Source: Peristeroidobacter soli
GTDB lineage: Bacteria > Pseudomonadota > Gammaproteobacteria > Steroidobacterales > Steroidobacteraceae
Direction: 5' to 3'
Length of the DNA stretch: 64,000 bases
Assembly: GCF_004138485.1 (NCBI RefSeq)
Contig: NZ_RYEV01000003.1
Span: 1,116,001 to 1,180,000, forward strand
The position numbers and the translations under genes were made by a program. This document shows positions 9,146 to 17,352 of the stretch, in pieces. Positions within the stretch are counted from its first letter, which is position 1; every line of letters begins with the position of its first letter. The notes below the pieces were generated by a model. That model searched no databases and was not told the DNA's origin. It was given only the letters and a program-made list of their open reading frames with translations.

Positions 9146-9160
9146 TAGGGAGGGTTGGCA

Positions 9161-9367
9161 ATGAAGCTGGAAGTAATGTCGATCAGTTTCCTGCGTAGCG
9201 GGGCACTGTCAGTGGAAGTCGGCGCGCAGTCGCAGAAGGACGCGCCCGCCGAGCCGTCGCTCGATGTGGTGAAGATGTGGGTCTACCTGCCTTCCTACAA
9301 CAAATCCGCGCCGATGGATGACGTCCTCGAGGCGGCACTCGGTATCGCGCGACAGTCGTTGCGCTGA
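9161..9367 (+). CDS. Small hypothetical protein
   Basis: A 68-residue frame with ATG at 9161 behind a strong purine-rich site (TAGGGAGGG at 9146-9154). It has no signal peptide or membrane segment; the sequence is mixed alpha/beta with a short Pro-rich middle (APAEPSL). It follows the outer membrane protein gene by 15 bases and is probably translated from the same transcript. No family recognised. Confidence 0.45.
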   Translation: MKLEVMSISFLRSGALSVEVGAQSQKDAPAEPSLDVVKMWVYLPSYNKSAPMDDVLEAALGIARQSLR

Positions 9368-9454
9368 CCTTTCTGATGCATCTCCTCGTCGTTTCCGAGG
9401 AGCTTCCGCGAGGGCCGCACGTATAAGATTCCCCCATTCACATCGGGGGACTCG

Positions 9455-11533
9455 ATGCGGCCATTCCGTTTATCGGTACAGTGTGTCCTGCACAGCGCGA
9501 TTCTTGGTGTTGTGCTCGCACATTCGACTCCGGCGGTCGCCGGCGATGTCGATGCCGCCCGCCTGCTCGCCGCGCCTGCAAACAATGCGGATTGGCTCAC
9601 CCACGGCCGCACCTACGACGAGCAGCGTTTCAGTCCGCTGGCGAAAATTCACCAGGGCAATGTCAACGGGCTGAAGCTCGCCTGGTTCTACGACTTCGAC
9701 ACCACGCGCGGCCAGGAAGCGACGCCGCTGGTGATCGATGGCGTCATGGTTGTCACGTCGGCGTGGAGCAAAGTGTTCGCGCTCGATGCGCGTACCGGGC
9801 GTGAGCTGTGGCGGTTCGATCCCGAAGTTGCAGGCGCCAAAGCGATCGATGCCTGTTGTGACGTTGTGAATCGAGGCGTTGCTGCCTGGGGCAATCGCGT
9901 GTTCGTCGGCACACTCGACGGGCGTTTGATCGCGCTGGATCGCGCCACGGGCAAGCCCGCGTGGTCCGTGCAGACGACCGATCCGACCGAGCGTTACACC
10001 ATCACTGGCGCACCCCGCGTGATCGCGGGCAAGGTCATCATCGGCAATGGTGGTGGTGAGATGGGCGTGCGTGGTTACGTCTCCGCGTACGATGCAAACG
10101 ACGGCCATAGGGTGTGGCGGTTTTATACCGTTCCCGGGAATCCCAAGGATGGCTTCGAGACTCCCGCGCTGGAGCGCGCCGCCAAGACATGGCACGGCGA
10201 GTGGTGGAAGTACGGCGGTGGCGGCACCGTGTGGGACTCGATGGCGTACGACCCGCAGCTCGATCTTCTCTATGTCGGCGTGGGTAACGGCAGCCCGTGG
10301 AATCACCAGATTCGCTCCAATGGCGAGGGCGACAATCTTTATTTGTCTTCGATCGTGGCGCTGCGCCCGGCCACGGGCGAGTACGTGTGGCATTTCCAAA
10401 CGACGCCGGCGGAGTCATGGGACTTCACCGCGACTCAGCAAATCATCCTCGCGGATCTCACAATCGACGGTCGGGCGCGCAAGGTGCTGATGCAGGCGCC
10501 GAAGAACGGATTCTTTTATGTGATCGATCGGGCCACGGGTGAATTCATTCACGCCAGGAATTATGTGCATGTGACCTGGACGACGGGGCTCGATCCGAAG
10601 ACGGGCCGACCGGGCATGGTGCCCGAGGCGCGCTATCTGCGTGAGCCGGCGATGGTGTCGCCCGGGCCGCTCGGTGCGCACAACTGGTATCCGATGTCGT
10701 TCAGCCCGCAGACGCAGCTGGCCTATATCCCGGCGTTGGAAGCGTCGGGCTATTACAAACACGACGACGCATTTCAATTCGGGGATCGGACCTGGAATAC
10801 GGGCATCCAGATCTCGCGCGATCCACCGAGTGCGAAGTCCGCGTCCGACGCGGCGAAGAGCAAGGGCGGCGCGATGTTGCTTGCGTGGGATCCGGTGGGT
10901 CAGCGGGAGGTGTGGCGAGTGAATTATCCGCGCGCCGGTAACGGTGGCGTGCTCACGACGGGTGGCAAGTTGGTGTTCCAAGGCTCGGTCGATGGCATGT
11001 TCAACGCCTACGCCGCCGACACGGGAGCGCGCCTGTGGTCGCAGGATGTGCAGAACGCGATCCTCGGCGGACCTGTGACGTTCGAGCTGGATGGCGAGCA
11101 ATATGTGACGGCCCTGGCCGGCATCGGCGGCGTGGCAGTCGCCGGCGTGCTCGGCACGACGCAGGCGCGCAGTGCATATGGGCGTGTCGTGACGTTCAAG
11201 ATCGGCGGCAAGGCGCGGTTGCCGGCGCTGGTTGCCAACAGCGCGAGAAAGCCGCCGGACGTGCGCCGGGCGAACGCGCAGGGGGACATCGCGTCGGGTC
11301 AGCATACGTACGATAACGTTTGCTCGGTCTGTCATGGGACGAGCGCTCGAAGCGAGACGTCGATTCCCGATCTGCGTTATTCGGCCACCATCGTGGACCG
11401 CGAGACGTTCGCGTCCATCGTGATCGATGGCGTGCGGGCGAGTAAGGGCATGGTCGGGTACGGCTCGACGCTGACGCCGGAGCAGGCTGAAGAAATTCGA
11501 GCCTATCTGGTTTCGCTGGCGGTGGCGTTGTAG
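9455..11533 (+). CDS. PQQ-dependent alcohol dehydrogenase with fused cytochrome c (quinohemoprotein)
   Basis: A 692-residue exported enzyme (signal peptide, cleavage near AVAG) of the methanol/ethanol dehydrogenase family. It oxidises alcohols in the periplasm with pyrroloquinoline quinone and passes electrons through its own haem. Visible landmarks: the eight-bladed propeller repeats of the type GRLIALDRATGK; the vicinal disulfide Cys134-Cys135 (DACCDVV); the catalytic Asp at about 323 in ESWDFTATQ; and a C-terminal cytochrome c domain with CSVCH (Cys623, Cys626, His627) and a likely axial Met near 666. The residue two positions after the catalytic Asp is Thr, not the extra Asp of lanthanide-type XoxF enzymes, so a calcium site is expected. 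No PQQ synthesis genes are nearby. Confidence 0.93.
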   Translation: MRPFRLSVQCVLHSAILGVVLAHSTPAVAGDVDAARLLAAPANNADWLTHGRTYDEQRFSPLAKIHQGNVNGLKLAWFYDFDTTRGQEATPLVIDGVMVVTSAWSKVFALDARTGRELWRFDPEVAGAKAIDACCDVVNRGVAAWGNRVFVGTLDGRLIALDRATGKPAWSVQTTDPTERYTITGAPRVIAGKVIIGNGGGEMGVRGYVSAYDANDGHRVWRFYTVPGNPKDGFETPALERAAKTWHGEWWKYGGGGTVWDSMAYDPQLDLLYVGVGNGSPWNHQIRSNGEGDNLYLSSIVALRPATGEYVWHFQTTPAESWDFTATQQIILADLTIDGRARKVLMQAPKNGFFYVIDRATGEFIHARNYVHVTWTTGLDPKTGRPGMVPEARYLREPAMVSPGPLGAHNWYPMSFSPQTQLAYIPALEASGYYKHDDAFQFGDRTWNTGIQISRDPPSAKSASDAAKSKGGAMLLAWDPVGQREVWRVNYPRAGNGGVLTTGGKLVFQGSVDGMFNAYAADTGARLWSQDVQNAILGGPVTFELDGEQYVTALAGIGGVAVAGVLGTTQARSAYGRVVTFKIGGKARLPALVANSARKPPDVRRANAQGDIASGQHTYDNVCSVCHGTSARSETSIPDLRYSATIVDRETFASIVIDGVRASKGMVGYGSTLTPEQAEEIRAYLVSLAVAL

Positions 11534-11585
11534 CGAACGACTTGGCAGACTCCGTGGCCATCCAGGACAGTCACGGACCGCCGCC

Positions 11586-13604
11586 ATGTCGCGACCAATG
11601 GTTTTGATTGCTTGCCTCGCCACGCTGATCTCCTTGCAGGCGCCGGCGGCCGAAACCCGGCACACCGTCATTCTCAGCGGCAACAAAGCCGGTATACAAA
11701 CAACGACGGTCGCCGCTGACGGCACGCGCGAAGTGACATTCGAGTACAACGACCGCGGCCGCGGCCCGAAGCTCACCGCACATATCAAGGTGAACGACGC
11801 CGGCCTGCCGGTCGCCGTGCAAACCACCGGCAACGATTATTTGAAAGTGCCGGTGAAGGAGACATTTGCCCTCGATCAGGGTGTGGCGCGCTGGCACAAC
11901 GATGCGGAGAACGGCGAGAAAAAGCTCACAGCCCCGGCGTTCTATATCAGCCTGCAAAGTACGCCCGAAGAGAGCGCGCTGCTCGCGAATGCGTTGCTGA
12001 AGGCGGAAGGGCGGAAGTTGGCGCTGCTGCCGGAAGGGCAGGCGACGCTGGTGAAAGGGGATGACGCGACGTTGAAGTCGTCGTCCGGCTCCCGGCAGGT
12101 GACCAGCTACGAAATCTCCGGCCTCGGCTTCGGTCCCGAAACCGTGTGGCTCGATCAGGACGGCGCGTTCTTCGCCGCCGTCAGCAGCTGGTCCTCCTTC
12201 ATTCTCGAAGGCTGGGAAGCGAGCCTGCCCGAGCTGCTGGAACTGCAGAACAAACGAAACAACGCCCGCATCCTCGCGAACGCCAAAGCGCTGACCCGTC
12301 AGCCCAAGGGGCCGCTGGCGATCGTCAATGCCAACCTCTTCGACTCACAGGCCGGCACATCCATTCCGGGCTCGACCGTGCTCGTCGAAGGCAATCGCAT
12401 CAAGGCCGTCGGCGCCGACGGTAAAGTCGCCATCCCCGCCAATGCCGAACGAATCGACGCTCGCGGCCGCGCACTGCTGCCTGGGTTGGCGGACATGCAC
12501 GTGCATATCAGCGAAGAGGAAGGCGTGCAGCACCTGGCAGCCGGTGTGACGACGGTGCGTGACATGGCGAATGACACTGACACGCTGCTGGATTTGAAGC
12601 GTCGTATTGAAGCCGGCCAGGAAGTGGGCCCGCGTATTTTCATGTCCGGCATCATGGAAGGCCCCGGTCCCTTCGCCGGCCCGACCAAAGTCCTGATCGA
12701 CGACGAAGCTCAGGCGCGCGAGGCGATCGATAACTACGCCAGGCTCGGCTATCAGGGCGTGAAGATCTACAGCTCCATGAAGCCTGAGCTGGTGCCGGTC
12801 ATTGCGAAGCTCGCGCATGAAAAAGGGTTGCGCGTCGGCGGCCACGTGCCTGCAAACATGAATGCGCGGCAGTTCATCGAAGCGGGCGCCGATGAGATGC
12901 AGCACATCAACTTCGTGTTCCTGAATTTCTTTTTCGACGAAGTGAAGGACACCCGCACGCCCGCTCGCTTCACCACGGTGGCACAGCGGGCGTCGAAGCT
13001 GGATTTGAATTCGAGCGAGGTGCGCTCGTTTGTGCAGCTGATGAAGGATCACCATGTCGTGATCGATCCCACGGTGACCATTTTCAACAGCATGTTCACG
13101 AAGCAGCCCGGCACCGTCGGCCCCGGTTACGCGCCCATCGCAAGCCGCTTGCCGCCCCAAGTTCGTCGCTCGTTGCTCACCGGCGGATTGCCGATTCCGA
13201 AGGGCAGCGAACGGCAGTATCGCGACTCGGCCGACGCGTTGTTACGAATGATCAAGCTGTTGTACGACTCGGGCATCACCATCGTTGCCGGCACCGACGA
13301 TCTGCCGGGGTTCACCTTGCATCGTGAATTGGAGATGTATGTGCAGGCCGGTATATCCGCACCGGAGGCGCTGCGTATCGCGACGTTGAATGCGGCGAAA
13401 GTGCTGAAGCGCGATGCCGATCTGGGTGCGATTGCGCCGGGGAAACTCGCGGACATGATTGTCGTCGATGGCGATCCGGCGCGGCGGATCAGCGATATCA
13501 GAAATACCGACCTGGTCTTGAAAGATGGCAAAGTTTACGAAGTGGCCGCGCTTTATCGCAGTATCGGCGTTCTGCCGCGCCCCCGGGCGGAACCTGCCCA
13601 TTGA
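11586..13604 (+). CDS. Exported amidohydrolase-family protein with N-terminal extension
   Basis: A 672-residue protein with a signal peptide (about 1-21). Residues 25-230 form a beta-rich domain that I do not recognise. Residues about 235-640 are an amidohydrolase (imidazolonepropionase/prolidase-like) TIM barrel. Metal-site features visible: DMHVH after ALLPGLA, a carboxylatable Lys in GVKIYSSM, His in GGHVPA, His in DEMQHINF and the final Asp in AGTDDLPG. The C-terminal ALRIATLNAAKVL and LGAIAPGKLADMIVVDGDP are typical of the composite domain of this family. Likely a periplasmic hydrolase of a peptide-like or cyclic amide substrate; the exact substrate is unknown. It lies 52 bases after the PQQ dehydrogenase on the same strand. 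Confidence 0.85.
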   Translation: MSRPMVLIACLATLISLQAPAAETRHTVILSGNKAGIQTTTVAADGTREVTFEYNDRGRGPKLTAHIKVNDAGLPVAVQTTGNDYLKVPVKETFALDQGVARWHNDAENGEKKLTAPAFYISLQSTPEESALLANALLKAEGRKLALLPEGQATLVKGDDATLKSSSGSRQVTSYEISGLGFGPETVWLDQDGAFFAAVSSWSSFILEGWEASLPELLELQNKRNNARILANAKALTRQPKGPLAIVNANLFDSQAGTSIPGSTVLVEGNRIKAVGADGKVAIPANAERIDARGRALLPGLADMHVHISEEEGVQHLAAGVTTVRDMANDTDTLLDLKRRIEAGQEVGPRIFMSGIMEGPGPFAGPTKVLIDDEAQAREAIDNYARLGYQGVKIYSSMKPELVPVIAKLAHEKGLRVGGHVPANMNARQFIEAGADEMQHINFVFLNFFFDEVKDTRTPARFTTVAQRASKLDLNSSEVRSFVQLMKDHHVVIDPTVTIFNSMFTKQPGTVGPGYAPIASRLPPQVRRSLLTGGLPIPKGSERQYRDSADALLRMIKLLYDSGITIVAGTDDLPGFTLHRELEMYVQAGISAPEALRIATLNAAKVLKRDADLGAIAPGKLADMIVVDGDPARRISDIRNTDLVLKDGKVYEVAALYRSIGVLPRPRAEPAH

Positions 13605-13661
13605 CAAAATCGTTTCTCAGCCAGCTCACATCGGTTCCCCAGCGAGGGGCGGGAGTTGGAA

Positions 13662-14090
13662 ATGTCGACCTTGAGGAATAATTTGCTGATTGCCGCGACG
13701 GTCGGTTTGATGGCCGTCGGGGGCTGCGCCACTACGGGTGGCAATTTGAGCAGCTCGGCGACTCGGTTGGAGCGAAGTGCGTATGCTCTGCAAGAGGAGG
13801 CGCGTGACGGCGATGCCCGTTCCGGCTTCCAGAGCGATGCTCGAGAGCTGGCGGAGGAGTCGCGGGATTTTCGTCGCGTCGTCGAGGATCATCGCTCTTC
13901 GAAGGAAGACGTGCGGGATGCCTTCAGCGATGTTTCGAAGCGCTATCATGCGATGAGAGACGAAGTGGAGCGGTCACGCAGCCGCGAGGCGGAACGTGAT
14001 TTTCAGCCGGTGACGGAGGCGTACTTGGACGTGGAACGTGAGATGCGTTCACGCGACGACAGACGCGATCGTTACGCGAGGGACGAGTAG
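13662..14090 (+). CDS. Small charged lipoprotein
   Basis: Encodes 142 residues. ATG at 13662 is preferred over the TTG two codons upstream and follows GGGAG at 13651-13655. The lipoprotein signal ends in AVGGC, and the mature protein is highly charged and helical, rich in Arg, Glu, Asp and Ser. Its heptad-like pattern (RLERSAYALQEEARD and later SKRYHAMRDEVERSRSREAERD) suggests an extended coiled coil. It may be a periplasmic structural lipoprotein. No enzymatic motif is present and no family was recognised with certainty. Confidence 0.65.
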   Translation: MSTLRNNLLIAATVGLMAVGGCATTGGNLSSSATRLERSAYALQEEARDGDARSGFQSDARELAEESRDFRRVVEDHRSSKEDVRDAFSDVSKRYHAMRDEVERSRSREAERDFQPVTEAYLDVEREMRSRDDRRDRYARDE

Positions 14091-14203
14091 CACCATAGTT
14101 ACCCGTGTGGCTGAGCAGCCTGCCCGGCCACACGGTGGTTCGGCGTCGCCAGGGTGGGGGATCTCCATCCTGTCGAGGAAGAAACCGCTGTGGCGGCGAG
14201 AGA

Positions 14204-15070
14204 ATGATTCGACACCGTAGATGCTGGTTTCTGTGGCTGGCGGCGTGCGCGCTGCTGCTTTCCTCTGCGTCGTTCGCCAGTGAAATCGTCGTTCGCGAGT
14301 TTCAATCGAAAGCCCTGGGACGAGCGTGGCAGTACCAGGTTTATTTGCCGACCGGCTACGAAACGTCGCGGCTTCACTATCCCGTGCTTTATCTGCTTCA
14401 TGGCAATGGCGGTGCCGGTCACGACTGGGTCGACCAGGGCAAGGTGCAAAGCGTTGCCGATGGCTTGATCGCGCGTGGCGACATGCCGGCCGCGGTGATC
14501 GTGATGCCGGACGCCGGCGTTACCTGGTACGTCGATCGTAAGGAGAAGATGGAAACCGCCTTCATCAGCGACCTGCTGCCTGACGTGGACAAGAATCTGC
14601 GAGTGTTGAGATCGCGGGAAGGGCGGCTGATCGGCGGCCTGTCGATGGGCGGCTACGGTTCGTTGCGATTCGTGCTCGAGTATCCGGAGAAGTTCGCGGC
14701 CGCGGCGCTGTTATCCCCGGCGATTTATGTGCCCATGCCGCCGCTGAATTCAAGCGCGAGAAAGGTGGGAACGTTCGGCGAGCCGGAGTTCGATGAAGCG
14801 GTGTGGAAGAACTTGAATTACCCGGCGCTGTGGCAGGGCTATCTGGCGAAGAAGACGCCGGTACCTATGTATATCAACTCGGGCGACGACGATGAGTTCA
14901 TGATCGAGGCCGAGGCGACCCGCTTGTACTCGCTGCTCAGGTCGAATCGGCAGCCGGCGGAGTTGCGCATCGTCGATGGCGGGCACAACTGGACGGTGTG
15001 GGGGAGTACGCTTGGCGACGCAATGAAATATGTGTTTCGATTTTCAGCCAGGCCCGCGTCGACTGAATAA
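14204..15070 (+). CDS. Exported esterase of the esterase D / antigen 85 family
   Basis: A 288-residue alpha/beta hydrolase. I take the ATG at 14204, which opens a signal peptide (WFLWLAACALLLSSASFAS), rather than in-frame starts further upstream. The family marks are YPVLYLLHGNGG (oxyanion-side strand), the nucleophile elbow GLSMGG, an acid in the SGDDDEF segment and the His in GGHNW. These match the putative esterase family (PF00756), which includes S-formylglutathione hydrolase, feruloyl and enterochelin esterases. The export signal argues against a role in formaldehyde metabolism. The 3' end faces the amino acid permease across a perfect hairpin. Confidence 0.85.
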   Translation: MIRHRRCWFLWLAACALLLSSASFASEIVVREFQSKALGRAWQYQVYLPTGYETSRLHYPVLYLLHGNGGAGHDWVDQGKVQSVADGLIARGDMPAAVIVMPDAGVTWYVDRKEKMETAFISDLLPDVDKNLRVLRSREGRLIGGLSMGGYGSLRFVLEYPEKFAAAALLSPAIYVPMPPLNSSARKVGTFGEPEFDEAVWKNLNYPALWQGYLAKKTPVPMYINSGDDDEFMIEAEATRLYSLLRSNRQPAELRIVDGGHNWTVWGSTLGDAMKYVFRFSARPASTE

Positions 15071-15097
15071 GGTCTCTCCCCCTGCGGGGGAGAGACC
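15071..15097. terminator. Perfect hairpin between convergent genes (bidirectional terminator)
   Basis: Arms GGTCTCTCCCCC (15071-15082) and GGGGGAGAGACC (15086-15097) pair perfectly over 12 base pairs with a TGC loop, directly after the esterase stop and 13 bases before the end of the permease gene. The stem is very GC-rich. There is no long T-run on either side, so it may work as a strong barrier or mRNA 3' end rather than a classic intrinsic terminator. Confidence 0.7.
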
Positions 15098-15109
15098 AGC
15101 ATCGAGCAA

Positions 15110-16519
15110 CTACGCGCGCGCCAGCGCGCTCTGGTACCTCGCGTACACGAAGTAAACGACGATGCCGATGGCGTTCCACACCACGAACGTCAGTTTCGTC
15201 ACTCCGGGCAGGCTCACGAACAAATACGCGCAGCCGAGAATCGCGGCCCATGCAATCAGCGTCGCCGCCGGCGTGCGGAACGGTCGCGGCGCGTTCGGCG
15301 CCTGGTTTCTCAAGACGAGCATGCACACCGCGACGGCGATGAATGCCACGAGCGTGCCTGCGTTGGCGACCTCAGCGATTCGTTGCAGCGGCAGGAAGCC
15401 GGCGATCACCGCAACGATCACCCCGGTGATCATGGTCATGAGCGCCGGCGTGCCCGACGACTCACTCACCACGCTGAGCCGCCGCGGCAACAGCCCGTCG
15501 CGAGCCATCACGAAGAAGATCCGCGACTGACCATACATGAAGGCCATGATCACCGTCGGCAACGCGACGATGGCGGCGAAGCCGATGAACTTGGCGGCGC
15601 CGGGATAATTCAGATTGCGCAATACCATGGCGAGCGGCTCACCGCTGGCTGCGAGCGCTTCGGTGCGCGAGCCACCGATCGCCGCGGCAGCGACCACCAT
15701 GTAGATGATCGTGCAGGCGACCATCGAGCCGATGATGCCGATCTTCAGATCGCGGCCCGGATTCTTTGCTTCTTCGGCCGCCGTCGACACCGCGTCGAAA
15801 CCGTAGAACGCAAAGAAGATCACCGCGGCCGCGCCCATCATTCCGTACTTGGCGCCTTCGATTTCTGTCGCGCCGAAGCCGTGCGGAGCGAAGGGCTCGA
15901 AGTTGCCGGCGTTGAATGCGGGAATGGCCAGCACGACGAAGGTTGCAAGGGCAATCAGCTTCACGACCACCAGAACCAGATTCACCGTCACGCTCTCGCG
16001 CGAGCCCAATGCCAGCAGCCCGGCAACTGCCAATGAGATCACGACGGCTGGCAGGTTGATCACGCCACCGGCGGCGGGCCCGGCCAGCAAGGCGTCGGGA
16101 AAAGGAATGCCGAGCGCGTGAAGCATGCCGCCGGCGTAGCCGGACCAGCCGACCGCGACGACGCTGCAAACGACGGTGTACTCGAGAATGAGCGTCCAGC
16201 CGACGAACCACGCCGGCAATTCGCCCAGCGCGACGTAACTATAGGTATAGGCGCTGCCGGCCATCGGCATCATCGTCGACATTTCGGTGTACGCCAGCGC
16301 CGCGCAGGCGCAGACCAGGCCGGCGACGACGAACGAGAGGATGACGGCCGGCCCCGCGAGCCCGGCACCGACGCCGATCAGGGTGTAGATGCCGGTGCCG
16401 ACGATGCCGCCGATTCCCAAACTCATCAAATGCAGCCAGCCCAGCGTCGGCCGGAGCGCGCTATGCGACTGCCTGGCGCTGACGGATTCGAGACTCTTGC
16501 GGCGGTTCCAGAAGGCCAT
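15110..16519 (-). CDS. APC-family amino acid permease (cationic amino acid transporter-like)
   Basis: A 469-residue inner membrane protein with about 12 hydrophobic segments. The start at 16519 follows GGGGAG with good spacing and is preferred over an ATG 16 codons upstream. The first helix carries LGIGGIVGTGIYTLIGVGAG, the glycine-rich substrate-binding motif of APC transporters. ALAYTEMSTMMPMAGSAYTYSYVALGE is the next conserved block, seen in the CAT/YfnA-like subgroup. Imports amino acids with protons or by exchange; specificity is unknown. A TACAAT sequence on the same strand near 16540 may be its -10 box. Confidence 0.9.
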   Translation of the reverse strand: MAFWNRRKSLESVSARQSHSALRPTLGWLHLMSLGIGGIVGTGIYTLIGVGAGLAGPAVILSFVVAGLVCACAALAYTEMSTMMPMAGSAYTYSYVALGELPAWFVGWTLILEYTVVCSVVAVGWSGYAGGMLHALGIPFPDALLAGPAAGGVINLPAVVISLAVAGLLALGSRESVTVNLVLVVVKLIALATFVVLAIPAFNAGNFEPFAPHGFGATEIEGAKYGMMGAAAVIFFAFYGFDAVSTAAEEAKNPGRDLKIGIIGSMVACTIIYMVVAAAAIGGSRTEALAASGEPLAMVLRNLNYPGAAKFIGFAAIVALPTVIMAFMYGQSRIFFVMARDGLLPRRLSVVSESSGTPALMTMITGVIVAVIAGFLPLQRIAEVANAGTLVAFIAVAVCMLVLRNQAPNAPRPFRTPAATLIAWAAILGCAYLFVSLPGVTKLTFVVWNAIGIVVYFVYARYQSALARA

Positions 16520-16604
16520 GGGGCTCCCCGTTGTTCGTGTCTCGGTATTGTAATGGTACCGGCCCACATTCCGTCACGCGGCCTGCTGGTATCATCCGGT
16601 CACC

Positions 16605-17213
16605 ATGGCTTCAGTACACAACCAGGATTATTCGGACCCGTTGGTGGTGATGGCGCTGCCGCTGGAAAGCCAGGGCGTGTTCGAGCGCGCCAACATACCG
16701 GTGCTGTATACCGGCATCGGCAAAGTCAACGCGACTTACTCACTGACGCGACGGCTCGGTGAATACGCGCGTGCCGGTGTCCCCATGCCACAAGTGATCA
16801 ACTTCGGCACCGTCGGCAGCCGGCGCCATCGCACCGGCTCGATCCTGGAATGTCACAGCTTCGTCCAGCGCGATATGGATGTGACGGGGCTCGGCGTGCC
16901 GCTCGGAGTCACGCCGTTCGAAGAGATTCCGGCACGCCTGGAGTTTCCACGCGTGTTTCCTCAGCTGCCCGGCGGTGAGTGTGGCAGCGGCGACTCGTTC
17001 GTGATGAGCGAGATCGCCATGGAATGTGACGTCATGGATATGGAAGCGTACGCGCTGGCCAAGGTGTGCCTGCTCGAGCGCGTGGCATTCACTTCCGTGA
17101 AGTATGTGACCGACGGCGCCGATCACGCCTCGGGCCAGGACTGGAAAACCAATCTCAAGCACGCGGCGGATCAGTTTCTGATCATGTATCGGCGCTTTTT
17201 CGGCGAGCCCTGA
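16605..17213 (+). CDS. 5'-methylthioadenosine/S-adenosylhomocysteine nucleosidase-like protein
   Basis: A 202-residue member of the nucleoside phosphorylase superfamily. It probably cleaves the N-glycosidic bond of methylthioadenosine or S-adenosylhomocysteine, recycling by-products of methylation. Key positions can be placed: an acidic residue near the N-terminus (Glu21 in MALPLESQG), a glycine-rich GIGKVNAT loop, GTVGSRR, the substrate-contacting Met-Glu pair (Glu147 in VMDMEAYALAKV) and the catalytic Asp170 in KYVTDGADH. It is shorter and more divergent than enterobacterial MtnN (about 230 residues), so it may prefer another nucleoside. It is divergent from the permease with an 85-base gap. 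Confidence 0.8.
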   Translation: MASVHNQDYSDPLVVMALPLESQGVFERANIPVLYTGIGKVNATYSLTRRLGEYARAGVPMPQVINFGTVGSRRHRTGSILECHSFVQRDMDVTGLGVPLGVTPFEEIPARLEFPRVFPQLPGGECGSGDSFVMSEIAMECDVMDMEAYALAKVCLLERVAFTSVKYVTDGADHASGQDWKTNLKHAADQFLIMYRRFFGEP

Positions 17214-17352
17214 GTCCTCCGGCGCCGCCGGCTTGATCCCCACTTGCCGTCACCATTAGAGTCGGCCCCGGCGTGGCTGTCACCTGAGATGGGGGTCGGC
17301 CGCGGTGGGCATACCTCCTGCATGTGGGTTGGCATTGGGAGGAACAAATTCA

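Noticed and set aside
10415-11833. A 472-codon minus-strand frame opposite the PQQ dehydrogenase and amidohydrolase
   Set aside because: It spans two well-supported genes on the other strand and has no recognisable domain.
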